From contig JAADEV010000082.1 of the NCBI GenBank assembly GCA_013153295.1, positions 1-13,594 of the forward strand: a stretch of 13,594 nucleotides of DNA. The letters are read 5' to 3'. Position 1 is the first letter of the stretch, and every line of letters starts with the position of its first letter. Below are positions 1 through 6,797 of the stretch, in pieces. Under the pieces are notes generated by a model that saw nothing but the letters and a program-made list of their open reading frames with translations, was not told the DNA's origin and did no database searches. Both the position numbers and the translations under genes were made by a program. Origin of the DNA: Aquificota bacterium (GTDB lineage Bacteria; Aquificota; Aquificia; Aquificales; Hydrogenothermaceae).

Positions 1-2
1 AA

Positions 3-86
3 GTAGTTTTCGACTGGAATGATCTTAAAGAAATTTTGAAAAAATTTAAGAAGAATTATAGGAAGTTAAATCTGCTAAAAAGTTAG
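3..86 (+). CDS. 3' end of an unidentified gene (partial, cut by window edge)
   Basis: The frame beginning at base 3 stays open for 27 codons and ends at TAG 84-86. It encodes a basic, probably helical tail, starting VVFDWNDLKEILKKF and ending NLLKS. The two other forward frames are stopped within the first 30 bases. The composition (Lys/Leu/Asn-rich, mixed hydrophobic and charged) resembles a real protein C-terminus, but the piece is too short to identify and the local DNA is AT-rich, so a chance open frame is possible. If real, it lies upstream of the ccdA-like gene on the same strand, separated by about 107 bp. Confidence 0.4.
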   Translation, partial: VVFDWNDLKEILKKFKKNYRKLNLLKS

Positions 87-193
87 AATCATGGTTCTTT
101 TCTTTCTATATTAATCCTTTATCCACCCTATAGCATAAACAAGTATGAAAAGGTTAGAATAGGGTTAAAGATTACTAAGTTTTGGGGTGGTTT
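87..193. other. AT-rich spacer upstream of the ccdA-like gene
   Basis: No ORF or RNA gene is evident here. A TAGAAT at 155-160 could act as a -10 box, but I see no convincing -35 at the usual distance. GGTTA occurs twice 11 bp apart (152-156 and 163-167), and GTTAGAAT occurs at 82-89 and 153-160. The purine-rich GGGGTGG at 184-190 is the likely ribosome-binding site of the next gene. The promoter for the 194-2755 gene run is probably in this spacer, by position only. Confidence 0.35.
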
Positions 194-1048
194 ATGGGTG
201 TTGAAAATATTTCTATATGGGCGGCGTTCCTTGGTGGACTGTTATCATTTTTATCCCCCTGTATACTTCCTATAATCCCCGGTTATATAGCCTATATATC
301 AGGGGTTTCTGCACAGGAGATAGCCCAATCTAAGGGAAAAATAAACTGGACAGTTGTTTATACAGCTGTAGCTTTTGTCCTTGGCTTTTCTGTGGTTTTC
401 ACATTACTTGGGGCTGTGTCCACATATATTGGACAGCTACTACAGGAGTATAGGGAAGTTTTTTCTAAAGTGGCGGCTGTTCTGGTTATACTCCTTGGTT
501 TCCACTTTACAGGGATATTCCAATCCCCTAAGGCGAAACAGTGGCTTAGCTTTATACTGGTAGCCTTTATTTTGGTGTATATCTACGGGGTTTACACAAC
601 AGGTAGATGGAATAACGATTTTATACTACTTCCTGTTATTGGGATAGCCCTATTTATCTTTTATATCAGTGGTGTTTACAGACTACTTTACAAACAGACT
701 ACAACGCAGATAGCAAAAAAACCTGCAGGTGTGTTAGGGGCTTTTGTGGTAGGGGTAGCCTTTGCATTCGGTTGGTCTCCCTGTATTGGACCGGTTTTAG
801 GGGGGATACTTATGTATGCCTCCCAACAGGAGACGGTTTGGGAAGGGATAACATTACTTTTTGCCTTTTCTATGGGGCTTGGTATCCCGTTTATACTTAC
901 CGCATTGGCTATAAACCAGTTTTTCTCATTCCTGAATGTGATGAAAAGATACTTTTTAGTAGTTGAGGTAGCAGGGGGACTTTTACTAATTTTTGTTGGT
1001 ATACTTTTACTTACAGGGAATTTAAACAAGCTGGCTAATCTGTTTTAG
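194..1048 (+). CDS. CcdA/DsbD-family membrane thiol:disulfide transporter with two extra helices
   Basis: A polytopic inner-membrane protein of 284 aa. CcdA-type proteins pass reducing equivalents from cytoplasmic thioredoxin to periplasmic thiol proteins, usually for cytochrome c haem attachment. The family signature is visible twice: LSPCILPIIPGY (Cys23) in the first helix and WSPCIGPVLGG (Cys197) in a later one, the expected redox Cys pair. I count about eight hydrophobic segments (roughly residues 8-37, 52-75, 89-109, 117-134, 143-166, 179-209, 218-242, 253-274) rather than the six usual for CcdA. The extra pair falls between the two halves (about 112-177). I chose ATG 194 because an upstream in-frame TTG at 182 overlaps the GGGGTGG ribosome-binding site. 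No thioredoxin-like partner or cytochrome c biogenesis gene is adjacent. The family call is firm; the exact substrate is inferred. Confidence 0.88.
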   Translation: MGVENISIWAAFLGGLLSFLSPCILPIIPGYIAYISGVSAQEIAQSKGKINWTVVYTAVAFVLGFSVVFTLLGAVSTYIGQLLQEYREVFSKVAAVLVILLGFHFTGIFQSPKAKQWLSFILVAFILVYIYGVYTTGRWNNDFILLPVIGIALFIFYISGVYRLLYKQTTTQIAKKPAGVLGAFVVGVAFAFGWSPCIGPVLGGILMYASQQETVWEGITLLFAFSMGLGIPFILTALAINQFFSFLNVMKRYFLVVEVAGGLLLIFVGILLLTGNLNKLANLF

Positions 1049-1058
1049 GGGGTGAACC

Positions 1059-1589
1059 TTGGAAATAAAAGGTAAAAAAGCCACCGTTCTTATCCCAGAG
1101 AAGGAGATAAAGGAAAGGGTAAAACAGCTTGCAGAGGAAATCTCAAAGGACTACAAAGGTAAAAAGCCAGTAGTAGTTGGAATACTAAAGGGCGCTTTTA
1201 TCTTTATGTCAGATTTGGTAAGGGAGATGGAAGGTAGCCCTGTTGTTGATTTTATGCAGGTTTCCTCTTACGGGGATAGAATGGAAAGTAGCGGTAGTAT
1301 AAGGTTTATAAAGGATTTGGAAGTAGATATAAAGGGTAGGGATTTACTTATAGTAGATGATATTGTGGATACAGGGAGAACATTAAAAAACCTTGTTGAA
1401 AAGTTAAGGGAAAGAGACCCTTCCTCAATAAAAACCTGTGTTTTACTTGATAAAAAGGAAAGGAGGGAGGTTGATTTTGAACCAGATTATACAGGTTTTG
1501 TAATCCCTGACAAGTTTGTTATAGGATACGGGCTTGACTGGGCAGAGGAAGGAAGGGGCTTAAAAGATATTTATGCAGTAGAGGGGTGA
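1059..1589 (+). CDS. hpt: Hypoxanthine phosphoribosyltransferase
   Basis: A 176-aa cytoplasmic purine-salvage enzyme that joins hypoxanthine (often also guanine) to PRPP to make IMP/GMP. Motifs in order: VGILKGAF (residues 40-47, the PPi-binding loop region), the flexible-loop SSYGD at 69-73, the PRPP-binding signature LIVDDIVDTGRTL at 97-109, and the purine-binding stretch DKFVIGYGLDWAEEGRGL at 151-168, containing the characteristic YGLD. The length is normal for the family. The start is TTG 1059, preceded at about 5 nt by a strong GGGGGTGA ribosome-binding site just after the ccdA-like stop; no ATG fits. The following gene begins 3 nt after the stop. The genome also encodes PurM and PurN here, so salvage runs beside de novo synthesis. 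Confidence 0.93.
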   Translation: MEIKGKKATVLIPEKEIKERVKQLAEEISKDYKGKKPVVVGILKGAFIFMSDLVREMEGSPVVDFMQVSSYGDRMESSGSIRFIKDLEVDIKGRDLLIVDDIVDTGRTLKNLVEKLRERDPSSIKTCVLLDKKERREVDFEPDYTGFVIPDKFVIGYGLDWAEEGRGLKDIYAVEG

Positions 1590-1591
1590 AG

Positions 1592-1822
1592 ATGAAGATA
1601 GTGATGGAAATCCCTGAAGATTTAGGGCTTGATGAAAATGAGGTAAAGATAGCAACTATAGTTAAGTTATACGAATTGGGAAAAACATCCTCAGGTAGGG
1701 CATCTAAACTTTTAGGAATTTCCCGTATAGAGTTCTTAGACTTACTTGGAAAATACAAAGTCCAAATATACCCAAACTCTGAAGAGGATATTTTGGAAGA
1801 TTTAAAGAATGCTTATACATAA
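1592..1822 (+). CDS. UPF0175 family small protein (antitoxin-like)
   Basis: A 76-aa protein matching the UPF0175 pattern: an N-terminal strand MKIVMEIPEDLGL, then a helix and LYELGKTSSGRASKLLGISR (residues 27-46), where LYxxGKxSxGxAxxLxG is the hallmark, then EFLDLLGKYKVQIY and an acidic tail EDILEDL. The family is thought to be a helix-turn-helix-like, often antitoxin-type protein, frequently beside a PIN-domain (DUF3368) toxin. No such toxin lies next to it here: hpt ends 2 nt before and moaCB starts 12 nt after. I chose ATG 1592 over an in-frame GTG at 1586 because GAGGGG directly upstream fits as its ribosome-binding site. It is likely co-transcribed with hpt and moaCB. Molecular role unknown. 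Confidence 0.8.
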   Translation: MKIVMEIPEDLGLDENEVKIATIVKLYELGKTSSGRASKLLGISRIEFLDLLGKYKVQIYPNSEEDILEDLKNAYT

Positions 1823-1828
1823 GGAGGA
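1821..1828 (+). promoter_or_regulatory. Strong ribosome-binding site for moaCB
   Basis: AAGGAGGA with a 6-nt spacer before ATG 1835 is the best Shine-Dalgarno match on the plus strand. It overlaps the stop codon of the UPF0175 gene (TAA 1820-1822) and fixes the moaCB start. Confidence 0.8.
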
Positions 1829-1834
1829 TTTGGA

Positions 1835-2755
1835 ATGGGGTTTAAACCTGTTGATGTTTCAAATAAGTTTGAAACAATAAGAACAGCTAAAGCAGAAGGG
1901 AAGATATACCTGTCTAAAAACTCTGTTGAGATGATAAAAGAGGGTAAAGTCCCAAAGGGAGATGTTTTACTTGCTTCCCAGATGGCAGGACTTTTAGGGG
2001 CAAAAAGAACCCCTGACATACTACCCTTTTGCCACAATATAATGATAGACCACGTGCAGGTTGACACAAAATTGGAAGAAGACGGGGTTTATGTGTCAGC
2101 GGAGGTTAAATGTGTAGGTAGAACAGGGGTTGAGATGGAGGCGTTAACATCTGTATCTGCGGCATTACTGAATGTTTACGATATGCTAAAAGCCTTTGAT
2201 AAGGATATGGTTATATCTGATATAAAACTGGTGTCTAAAAAAGGTGGTAAATCAGACTGGGCAGAGGATTTACAGGGGCTTAAATGTGCTGTTATTACCC
2301 TCAGTGATACTTGCTACAGGGGAGAGGCTGAGGATAAAAGTGGAAAAACGGCGATAGATATTATTGAAAATGAGTTTGGAGGTGAGGTTGTCCATTACAA
2401 AATCCTACCTGATGAAAAGGATATGATTGTGAAAGAGTTAAAGGAGTTGGCAGATAAGGTTGATATTATCTTTACAACAGGGGGAACAGGTTTCAGTAAA
2501 AGGGACACAACACCTGAGGCTACAAAGGAAGTTATAAGGAAGGAGATGATAGGCTTTTCAGAGGCTATGAGAATAGTTGGGATAAAGTTTACCCCAAAAT
2601 CCTTACTGTCAAGGGGGGTCTGTGGAATACTTGGGGACGCCACACTTGTTATAAATCTACCCGGTTCAACAGGTGGGGTAAAAGACAATATTAGACTGGT
2701 AGCACCGTTGTTGAAACACGCATTAAGAATGGCAAAAGGTGAAAAGAAACATTAA
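1835..2755 (+). CDS. Bifunctional molybdenum cofactor protein MoaC-MoaB
   Basis: A 306-aa fusion of two molybdopterin-pathway enzymes. The N-terminal MoaC part (about 1-142) makes cyclic pyranopterin monophosphate with MoaA. It shows VDVSNKFETIRTA, AKRTPDILPFCHN (57-68), TGVEMEALTSVSAALLNVYD (97-116) and a C-terminal KKGGKS. The MoaB/MogA-like part (about 149-303) acts in MPT adenylylation/Mo insertion. It has VITLSDT, the TTGGTGFSKRDTTPEAT signature (214-230) and NLPGSTGGVKDN. The linker is short and both domains look intact in one frame, so this is a genuine fusion rather than two genes joined by error. MoaC proteins usually read CHPL where this one has CHNI. Such fusions are known in other bacteria. 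No other moa/moe gene is in the window. The 3' end interlocks with the convergent gene at TTAA. Confidence 0.92.
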   Translation: MGFKPVDVSNKFETIRTAKAEGKIYLSKNSVEMIKEGKVPKGDVLLASQMAGLLGAKRTPDILPFCHNIMIDHVQVDTKLEEDGVYVSAEVKCVGRTGVEMEALTSVSAALLNVYDMLKAFDKDMVISDIKLVSKKGGKSDWAEDLQGLKCAVITLSDTCYRGEAEDKSGKTAIDIIENEFGGEVVHYKILPDEKDMIVKELKELADKVDIIFTTGGTGFSKRDTTPEATKEVIRKEMIGFSEAMRIVGIKFTPKSLLSRGVCGILGDATLVINLPGSTGGVKDNIRLVAPLLKHALRMAKGEKKH

Positions 2756-3354
2756 TCCACCTGTATTTTACTAAAACGGTATCCTTCAAGGAGGGCTTTA
2801 AACAGTTTCGTCCCCTCCTTTCCACTTAGTATTACTGTGTCTATATTTAAACTTCCAATTACAGTTATACTGTTCCCATACCTGTCAGCTTTACCGACCT
2901 TTTTGTAGCCAAGTAGGTAATCCCCGTTTACCGATACAACCTTAAGACTTTCCCCGTAGATTTTAGTTTTTAGCTGGGTTTTAACAGTTAAGGTTGCAGA
3001 ATACCTTTTTATTGGCTTTTTTCTTTTTAGTATCTTTATGGTAGAAAGCCTTTCTGCTAAACTTTCACCATCTAAGGCAGAAAAGCAGTATATCTTTTTT
3101 ACCTTACCATCTTGGATAAAGTCTAAGCAGAAGTTATAACTACCTGTTATTGATGATAAAACAGGCTGGATTACAGTTTGGTATCCCTTCCCCTGTTTAA
3201 AGACCTCAAGTCCTTCGTAGTTATTTACCAAAAAGTTTAACAAAACATTTCTATAGCCTTGTGGTAGGTTTCTGATTATAGGGGGTTTAACACCTATAGG
3301 TTGGGCGTTGGCAAAAGTCCACAGGATTAGCAGTAAAAGGATAACCCTTTTCAT
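2752..3354 (-). CDS. Exported protein of unknown function, coupled to ilvN
   Basis: A 200-aa protein I do not recognise. The N-terminus is a clear Sec signal peptide: MKR, a hydrophobic core VILLLLILWTFA, and a likely cleavage after ANA (residues 15-17), leaving mature QPIGVKPP. There is no lipobox and no other membrane helix, so it is probably periplasmic or loosely envelope-associated. The mature part is basic and predicted beta-rich. Cys76 and Cys90 are the only cysteines and could form a disulfide across the FCLDFIQDGKVKKIYCF hairpin. The ATG overlaps the ilvN stop as ATGA (3351-3354), implying translational coupling, with only a weak GTGGA ribosome-binding site of its own. Nothing links it biochemically to acetolactate synthase; co-transcription may be incidental. 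Its stop shares TTAA 2752-2755 with moaCB. Confidence 0.8.
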   Translation of the reverse strand: MKRVILLLLILWTFANAQPIGVKPPIIRNLPQGYRNVLLNFLVNNYEGLEVFKQGKGYQTVIQPVLSSITGSYNFCLDFIQDGKVKKIYCFSALDGESLAERLSTIKILKRKKPIKRYSATLTVKTQLKTKIYGESLKVVSVNGDYLLGYKKVGKADRYGNSITVIGSLNIDTVILSGKEGTKLFKALLEGYRFSKIQVD

Positions 3355-3917
3355 TCCACTTTATTATCCTGTAAACCCTCTTTGGCACTTTCCCTTGTAA
3401 GGGCTAATACCCCTGTCCTTGCTATATCCTTCAGCCCAAACGGTTTCAGGAGTTTTATAAAAGCCTCTATCTTTTCTGTATCCCCTGTTATCTCTATTGT
3501 GTATGTATCCACAGAAACATCAACTACCTTTGCACGGAATATATTAACCAGTCTCATTATTTCGTCCCTTGCTTTGTCTTCCCCTGCGTGAACCTTTATA
3601 AGGACTAACTCCCTTTCTATATGTGGAATATCTGTAATATCCCTTACCCTTAAGGTTTCTATCAGTCTTCTAAGCTGTTTTATAATTTGTTCAACAACCC
3701 TTTCATTTCCTTCAACAACTATGGTAATCCTTGCCACATTAGGTTCGTGGGTTTTCCCAACTGTAAGGCTTTCTATATTGTATCCCCTACCTGCAAACAG
3801 TGATGTTATTCTGGTTAACACACCGAAGTTATGCTGAACCCTTACAACTATAATATGTTTCCTTGTTTCACTTTTAGGTTGTGGTCTTACCTTTATTGCT
3901 TTTATCTCTTCTACCAT
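3351..3917 (-). CDS. ilvN: Acetolactate synthase, small (regulatory) subunit
   Basis: A 188-aa regulatory subunit (IlvN/IlvH type) that activates the catalytic subunit and carries valine feedback inhibition in branched-chain amino acid synthesis. The N-terminal ACT domain (about 21-95) contains QHNFGVLTRITSLFAGRGYN and IESLTVGKT. Gly32 and Asn47 match the positions known from E. coli IlvH to contact valine, so feedback control is probably kept. The C-terminal half (about 100-175) is the ALS small-subunit domain, with ERELVLIKV and a final RTGVLALTR. The length is slightly above the usual 160-175 aa because of a short basic N-terminal lead. A GGGAGG ribosome-binding site precedes ATG 3917, 12 nt downstream of the ilvB stop. 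Confidence 0.94.
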   Translation of the reverse strand: MVEEIKAIKVRPQPKSETRKHIIVVRVQHNFGVLTRITSLFAGRGYNIESLTVGKTHEPNVARITIVVEGNERVVEQIIKQLRRLIETLRVRDITDIPHIERELVLIKVHAGEDKARDEIMRLVNIFRAKVVDVSVDTYTIEITGDTEKIEAFIKLLKPFGLKDIARTGVLALTRESAKEGLQDNKVE

Positions 3918-3929
3918 TGTTAGCCTCCC

Positions 3930-5675
3930 TTACCCTACTAAATACATTGTTTCCGCTTCACTTTTCTGTTTTGGGCTTACTATCATCTCCCTGTAGCTTT
4001 TACCTGCCGGCACCATAGGTAAAACATTTTCCTCCCTGTCAACAACAAAATCCATTACCACAGGTCTATCGTTTATCTCCATTGCCTTTTTAAGCACTTC
4101 CCTTACTTCCTTAGGTTTTGTAGCCCTTAGTCCCACCGCCCCCATAGCCTCTGCCAATTTTACAAAATCAGGCTGGACTGCTAAACACACAGATGAGTAT
4201 CTGCTGTCGTAGAAAAGCTGTTGCCACTGTCTAACCATTCCTAAAAATTCGTTGTTTATTATTGCTACTTTTACAGGTAGTCTGTATTGGACGGCTGTTA
4301 TTAAGTCCTGCATATTCATAACAAATGAACCGTCCCCTTCTATTGCAAAAACCGTTTTGTCCGGTTTTCCTATTTTTGCCCCGAGGGAGGCTGGAAATCC
4401 ATAACCCATTGTCCCAAGTCCACCTGAGTTTAAAAACTGTCTTGGGAAGTTGTATCTATAGAACATCGCCGCCCACATCTGGTGTTGACCTACACCTGCG
4501 GAGATTATCGCATCTCCCTTTGTTATATTGTAAATCTCCTCTATAACATACTGGGGTTTTATTATCTTGTCAGATTTTTGGTATGTTAAAGGGTGTTTTT
4601 CCTTCCATTTTTGTATCTGTTTAAGCCAGCTTTTCCTTGCATCTTCCCACTCAACTGGCTTTTTCTTTAACTCTTTTAACAGCTTTTGTAGGACATTTTT
4701 AACATCACCGACTATAGGAACATCAACGGTTATATTTTTACTTATTGATGCAGGGTCTATATCTATATGGATTATCTTTGCCTCTGGGGCAAACTCATCA
4801 ATCTTACCGGTCACCCTGTCATCAAACCTTGCCCCTACGGCTATAAGTAGGTCAGAGTGATAGACAGCCATATTTGCATAGTAAGTGCCGTGCATACCTA
4901 ACATATGTAGGGCAAGTGGGTGGTTTTCATCAAAAGACCCTTTACCCATATTTGTTGTTGTGACCGGTATCTGTGTAAGTTCTGCCAGCTCCCTAAGTTC
5001 GTTAGACGCTTCGCCTAAAATAACCCCACCACCTACATAGAGGACAGGTCTTTTTGCCCTTCTTATCAGTTCTGCCGCCTTTTTTATCTGAACAGGGTTT
5101 CCCTCGTAATGGGGTTTGTATCCCGGAAGGGCATCTTCAACATCTTTTAGTGTTGGCATTTTGTAATCGTATTCCTGCTGGGTTATATCCTTAGGAATAT
5201 CAACAAGGACAGGTCCCGGTCTGCCGGTTCTTGCCAGATAAAACGCCTCCCTAAGTATTAGGGCTAAATCCTTTATATCTGTAACCAGAAAGTTATGTTT
5301 AGTTATAGGTCTGGTAATACCTACCACATCAGCCTCTTGGAAGGCATCAGTCCCTATGTAGTGTGTAGGAACCTGACCTGTAATTGCTACCATCGGTATA
5401 GAGTCCATATAAGCGGTGGCAAGCCCTGTAACAAGGTTTGTAGCCCCGGGTCCAGATGTTGCCATAACAACCCCAACCTTACCTGTAGCCCTTGCGTATC
5501 CATCTGCCATATGTGCCGCCGCCTGTTCGTGTCTGGCAAGTATATTCCTTAAAGGGGCATCAAACAGGGCATCGTAAACCTCCATAATAGCCCCACCGGG
5601 GAGACCAAAAACTGTGTCTACCCCCTCCTCAAGTAAAACATCTATTACAATATCTGCACCCCTTTTTTTAGGCAT
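3930..5675 (-). CDS. ilvB: Acetolactate synthase, large (catalytic) subunit
   Basis: A 581-aa ThDP-dependent enzyme making 2-acetolactate from two pyruvates, or 2-aceto-2-hydroxybutyrate from pyruvate and 2-oxobutyrate: the first common step to valine, leucine and isoleucine. The N-terminal ThDP domain has [14 protein letters not shown] (24-37), the catalytic Glu50 in [19 protein letters not shown], and [20 protein letters not shown]. The central FAD-binding domain (about 195-340) has [10 protein letters not shown] (281-290). The C-terminal ThDP/Mg domain has GDGSF (447-451) and Asn474-Asn475 in [15 protein letters not shown]. The length is normal. ATG 5675 has a GGAGAGA ribosome-binding site. 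It leads an ilvB-ilvN-unknown unit. The leader is short and shows no leader peptide or attenuator; ilvC, ilvD and leu genes are not in the window. Confidence 0.96.
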   Translation of the reverse strand: MPKKRGADIVIDVLLEEGVDTVFGLPGGAIMEVYDALFDAPLRNILARHEQAAAHMADGYARATGKVGVVMATSGPGATNLVTGLATAYMDSIPMVAITGQVPTHYIGTDAFQEADVVGITRPITKHNFLVTDIKDLALILREAFYLARTGRPGPVLVDIPKDITQQEYDYKMPTLKDVEDALPGYKPHYEGNPVQIKKAAELIRRAKRPVLYVGGGVILGEASNELRELAELTQIPVTTTNMGKGSFDENHPLALHMLGMHGTYYANMAVYHSDLLIAVGARFDDRVTGKIDEFAPEAKIIHIDIDPASISKNITVDVPIVGDVKNVLQKLLKELKKKPVEWEDARKSWLKQIQKWKEKHPLTYQKSDKIIKPQYVIEEIYNITKGDAIISAGVGQHQMWAAMFYRYNFPRQFLNSGGLGTMGYGFPASLGAKIGKPDKTVFAIEGDGSFVMNMQDLITAVQYRLPVKVAIINNEFLGMVRQWQQLFYDSRYSSVCLAVQPDFVKLAEAMGAVGLRATKPKEVREVLKKAMEINDRPVVMDFVVDREENVLPMVPAGKSYREMIVSPKQKSEAETMYLVG

Positions 5676-5712
5676 AAGCGTCTCTCCTTGTGTATAAATC
5701 TCCTTCCTATCT

Positions 5713-5718
5713 ATTATA
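5713..5718 (-). promoter_or_regulatory. Candidate -10 box for ilvB
   Basis: The plus strand reads ATTATA, giving a perfect TATAAT on the minus strand. It sits about 38 nt upstream of the ilvB ATG, implying a leader of roughly 30 nt. No good TTGACA is present at 16-18 nt, so this rests on the -10 match and position only. Confidence 0.4.
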
Positions 5719-5738
5719 AGACTTTAGGGGTGGTGATG

Positions 5739-5744
5739 TATAAT
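5739..5744 (+). promoter_or_regulatory. Candidate -10 box for purM
   Basis: A perfect TATAAT preceded by TG, about 30 nt upstream of the purM ATG, implying a leader of about 24 nt. A consensus -35 is absent. The expected -35 window overlaps the opposite-facing ilvB -10 box, so the two promoters could interfere with each other. Confidence 0.42.
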
Positions 5745-5774
5745 TATTGTCATATGTTAACTGTGGGGTGAGGT

Positions 5775-6797
5775 ATGATTACATACAAAGATGCAGGGGT
5801 TGATATAGAGAAGGCAGATAGGTTTGTTGAAGGTATAAAAGGATTTGTAAAATCAACCTTTAACAGAAATGTTATAACCCCCCTTGGGGGATTTGCAGGG
5901 GCTTACCTACTTGAAATAGGAAAATACAAACAACCTGTTTTAACATCTTCCACAGATGGGGTGGGAACAAAACTTAAGATTGCCCAAGCAACAGGTAAAC
6001 ACGACACAGTTGGTATAGACCTTGTGGCAATGTGTGTTAACGACCTTATAACAACCACATCTAAGCCCCTTTTCTTCCTTGATTACTTTGCCACAGGAAA
6101 GTTAGACACAGAGACGGCTATAGCCGTTGTAAAAGGTATAACAGAAGGTTGTAAACAGGCAGACTGCCCATTAATAGGTGGCGAAACCGCGGAGATGCCC
6201 GGAATGTATAAAGATGGTGAGTATGATTTGGCAGGTTTTTCTGTAGGTGTTGTGGAAAAGGAAAAATTGGTAGACGGTTCAAAAACAGAGGAAGGGGATA
6301 TTTTAATAGGGCTACCTTCATCTGGTATCCACAGCAACGGATACTCCCTTGTTAGAAAGATAGTAGAAATAAAAGGTCTATCCTACGACCAGTATATACC
6401 TGAGTTTGGAAAGACACTTGGGGAGGAGCTTTTAACCCCTACAAAGATATATGTAAAGCCTATCCTAAAGTTAGCAGATGAAATTGAGATTAAAGGTATA
6501 GCCCACATTACAGGGGGAGGAATACCGGGGAACCTTATTAGGGTGATAAACGACGGGTTAAAAGCTGTTATACACAGGGACAGATGGGAAATACCCCCAG
6601 TTTTCAAATGGATACAGAAAGGGGGAGATGTGCCGGACGAGGAGATGTTTAAAACCTTTAATATGGGTATAGGAATGGTTGTGATAGTAAAACCTGAGGA
6701 TAAGGATAAAGCTGTATCTATTCTAAAGGAAGCAGGGGAAAACCCTGTGGAGATAGGCTACCTACAAAAGGGACAAAGGTCTGTTGAAATTGTGTAA
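5775..6797 (+). CDS. purM: Phosphoribosylformylglycinamidine cyclo-ligase (AIR synthetase)
   Basis: A 340-aa cytoplasmic enzyme of de novo purine synthesis that closes FGAM to AIR using ATP. It belongs to the PurM/PurL/SelD ATP-binding superfamily. Visible motifs are YKDAGVDIEKADRFV at the N-terminus, STDGVGTKLKIA (59-70, ATP/metal-binding), DLVAMCVNDL (82-91), GGETAEMPGMY (135-145) and PSSGIHSNGYSLVRK (181-195). These match the canonical order and the length is typical. ATG 5775 follows a GGGGTGAGG ribosome-binding site. It is divergent from ilvB and overlaps the start of purN by 14 bp, so the two purine genes are translated from one message. Confidence 0.96.
   Translation: MITYKDAGVDIEKADRFVEGIKGFVKSTFNRNVITPLGGFAGAYLLEIGKYKQPVLTSSTDGVGTKLKIAQATGKHDTVGIDLVAMCVNDLITTTSKPLFFLDYFATGKLDTETAIAVVKGITEGCKQADCPLIGGETAEMPGMYKDGEYDLAGFSVGVVEKEKLVDGSKTEEGDILIGLPSSGIHSNGYSLVRKIVEIKGLSYDQYIPEFGKTLGEELLTPTKIYVKPILKLADEIEIKGIAHITGGGIPGNLIRVINDGLKAVIHRDRWEIPPVFKWIQKGGDVPDEEMFKTFNMGIGMVVIVKPEDKDKAVSILKEAGENPVEIGYLQKGQRSVEIV

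Noticed and set aside
182..193. Upstream TTG start for the ccdA-like gene
   Set aside because: The added residues (MGWF) would be coded by the GGGGTGG ribosome-binding site itself; ATG 194 is the better start.
688..1029. 113-codon antisense ORF opposite the ccdA-like gene
   Set aside because: It lies entirely within a well-supported membrane protein gene, shows no recognisable motif, and its proline/serine-rich composition is what the complement of hydrophobic codons gives.
1592..2755. Toxin-antitoxin or defence system around the UPF0175 gene
   Set aside because: No PIN, RelE, HEPN or other toxin-like gene is adjacent; both neighbours are standard metabolic enzymes.
4325..5552. Several plus-strand ORFs within ilvB
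   Set aside because: All lie opposite a fully conserved acetolactate synthase gene and have no family features of their own.
5676..5774. Attenuator, T-box or riboswitch upstream of ilvB or purM
   Set aside because: The spacer is only 99 bp, the inferred leaders are about 25-30 nt, and I see no leader peptide rich in Leu/Val/Ile, no purine-aptamer core and no terminator hairpin.
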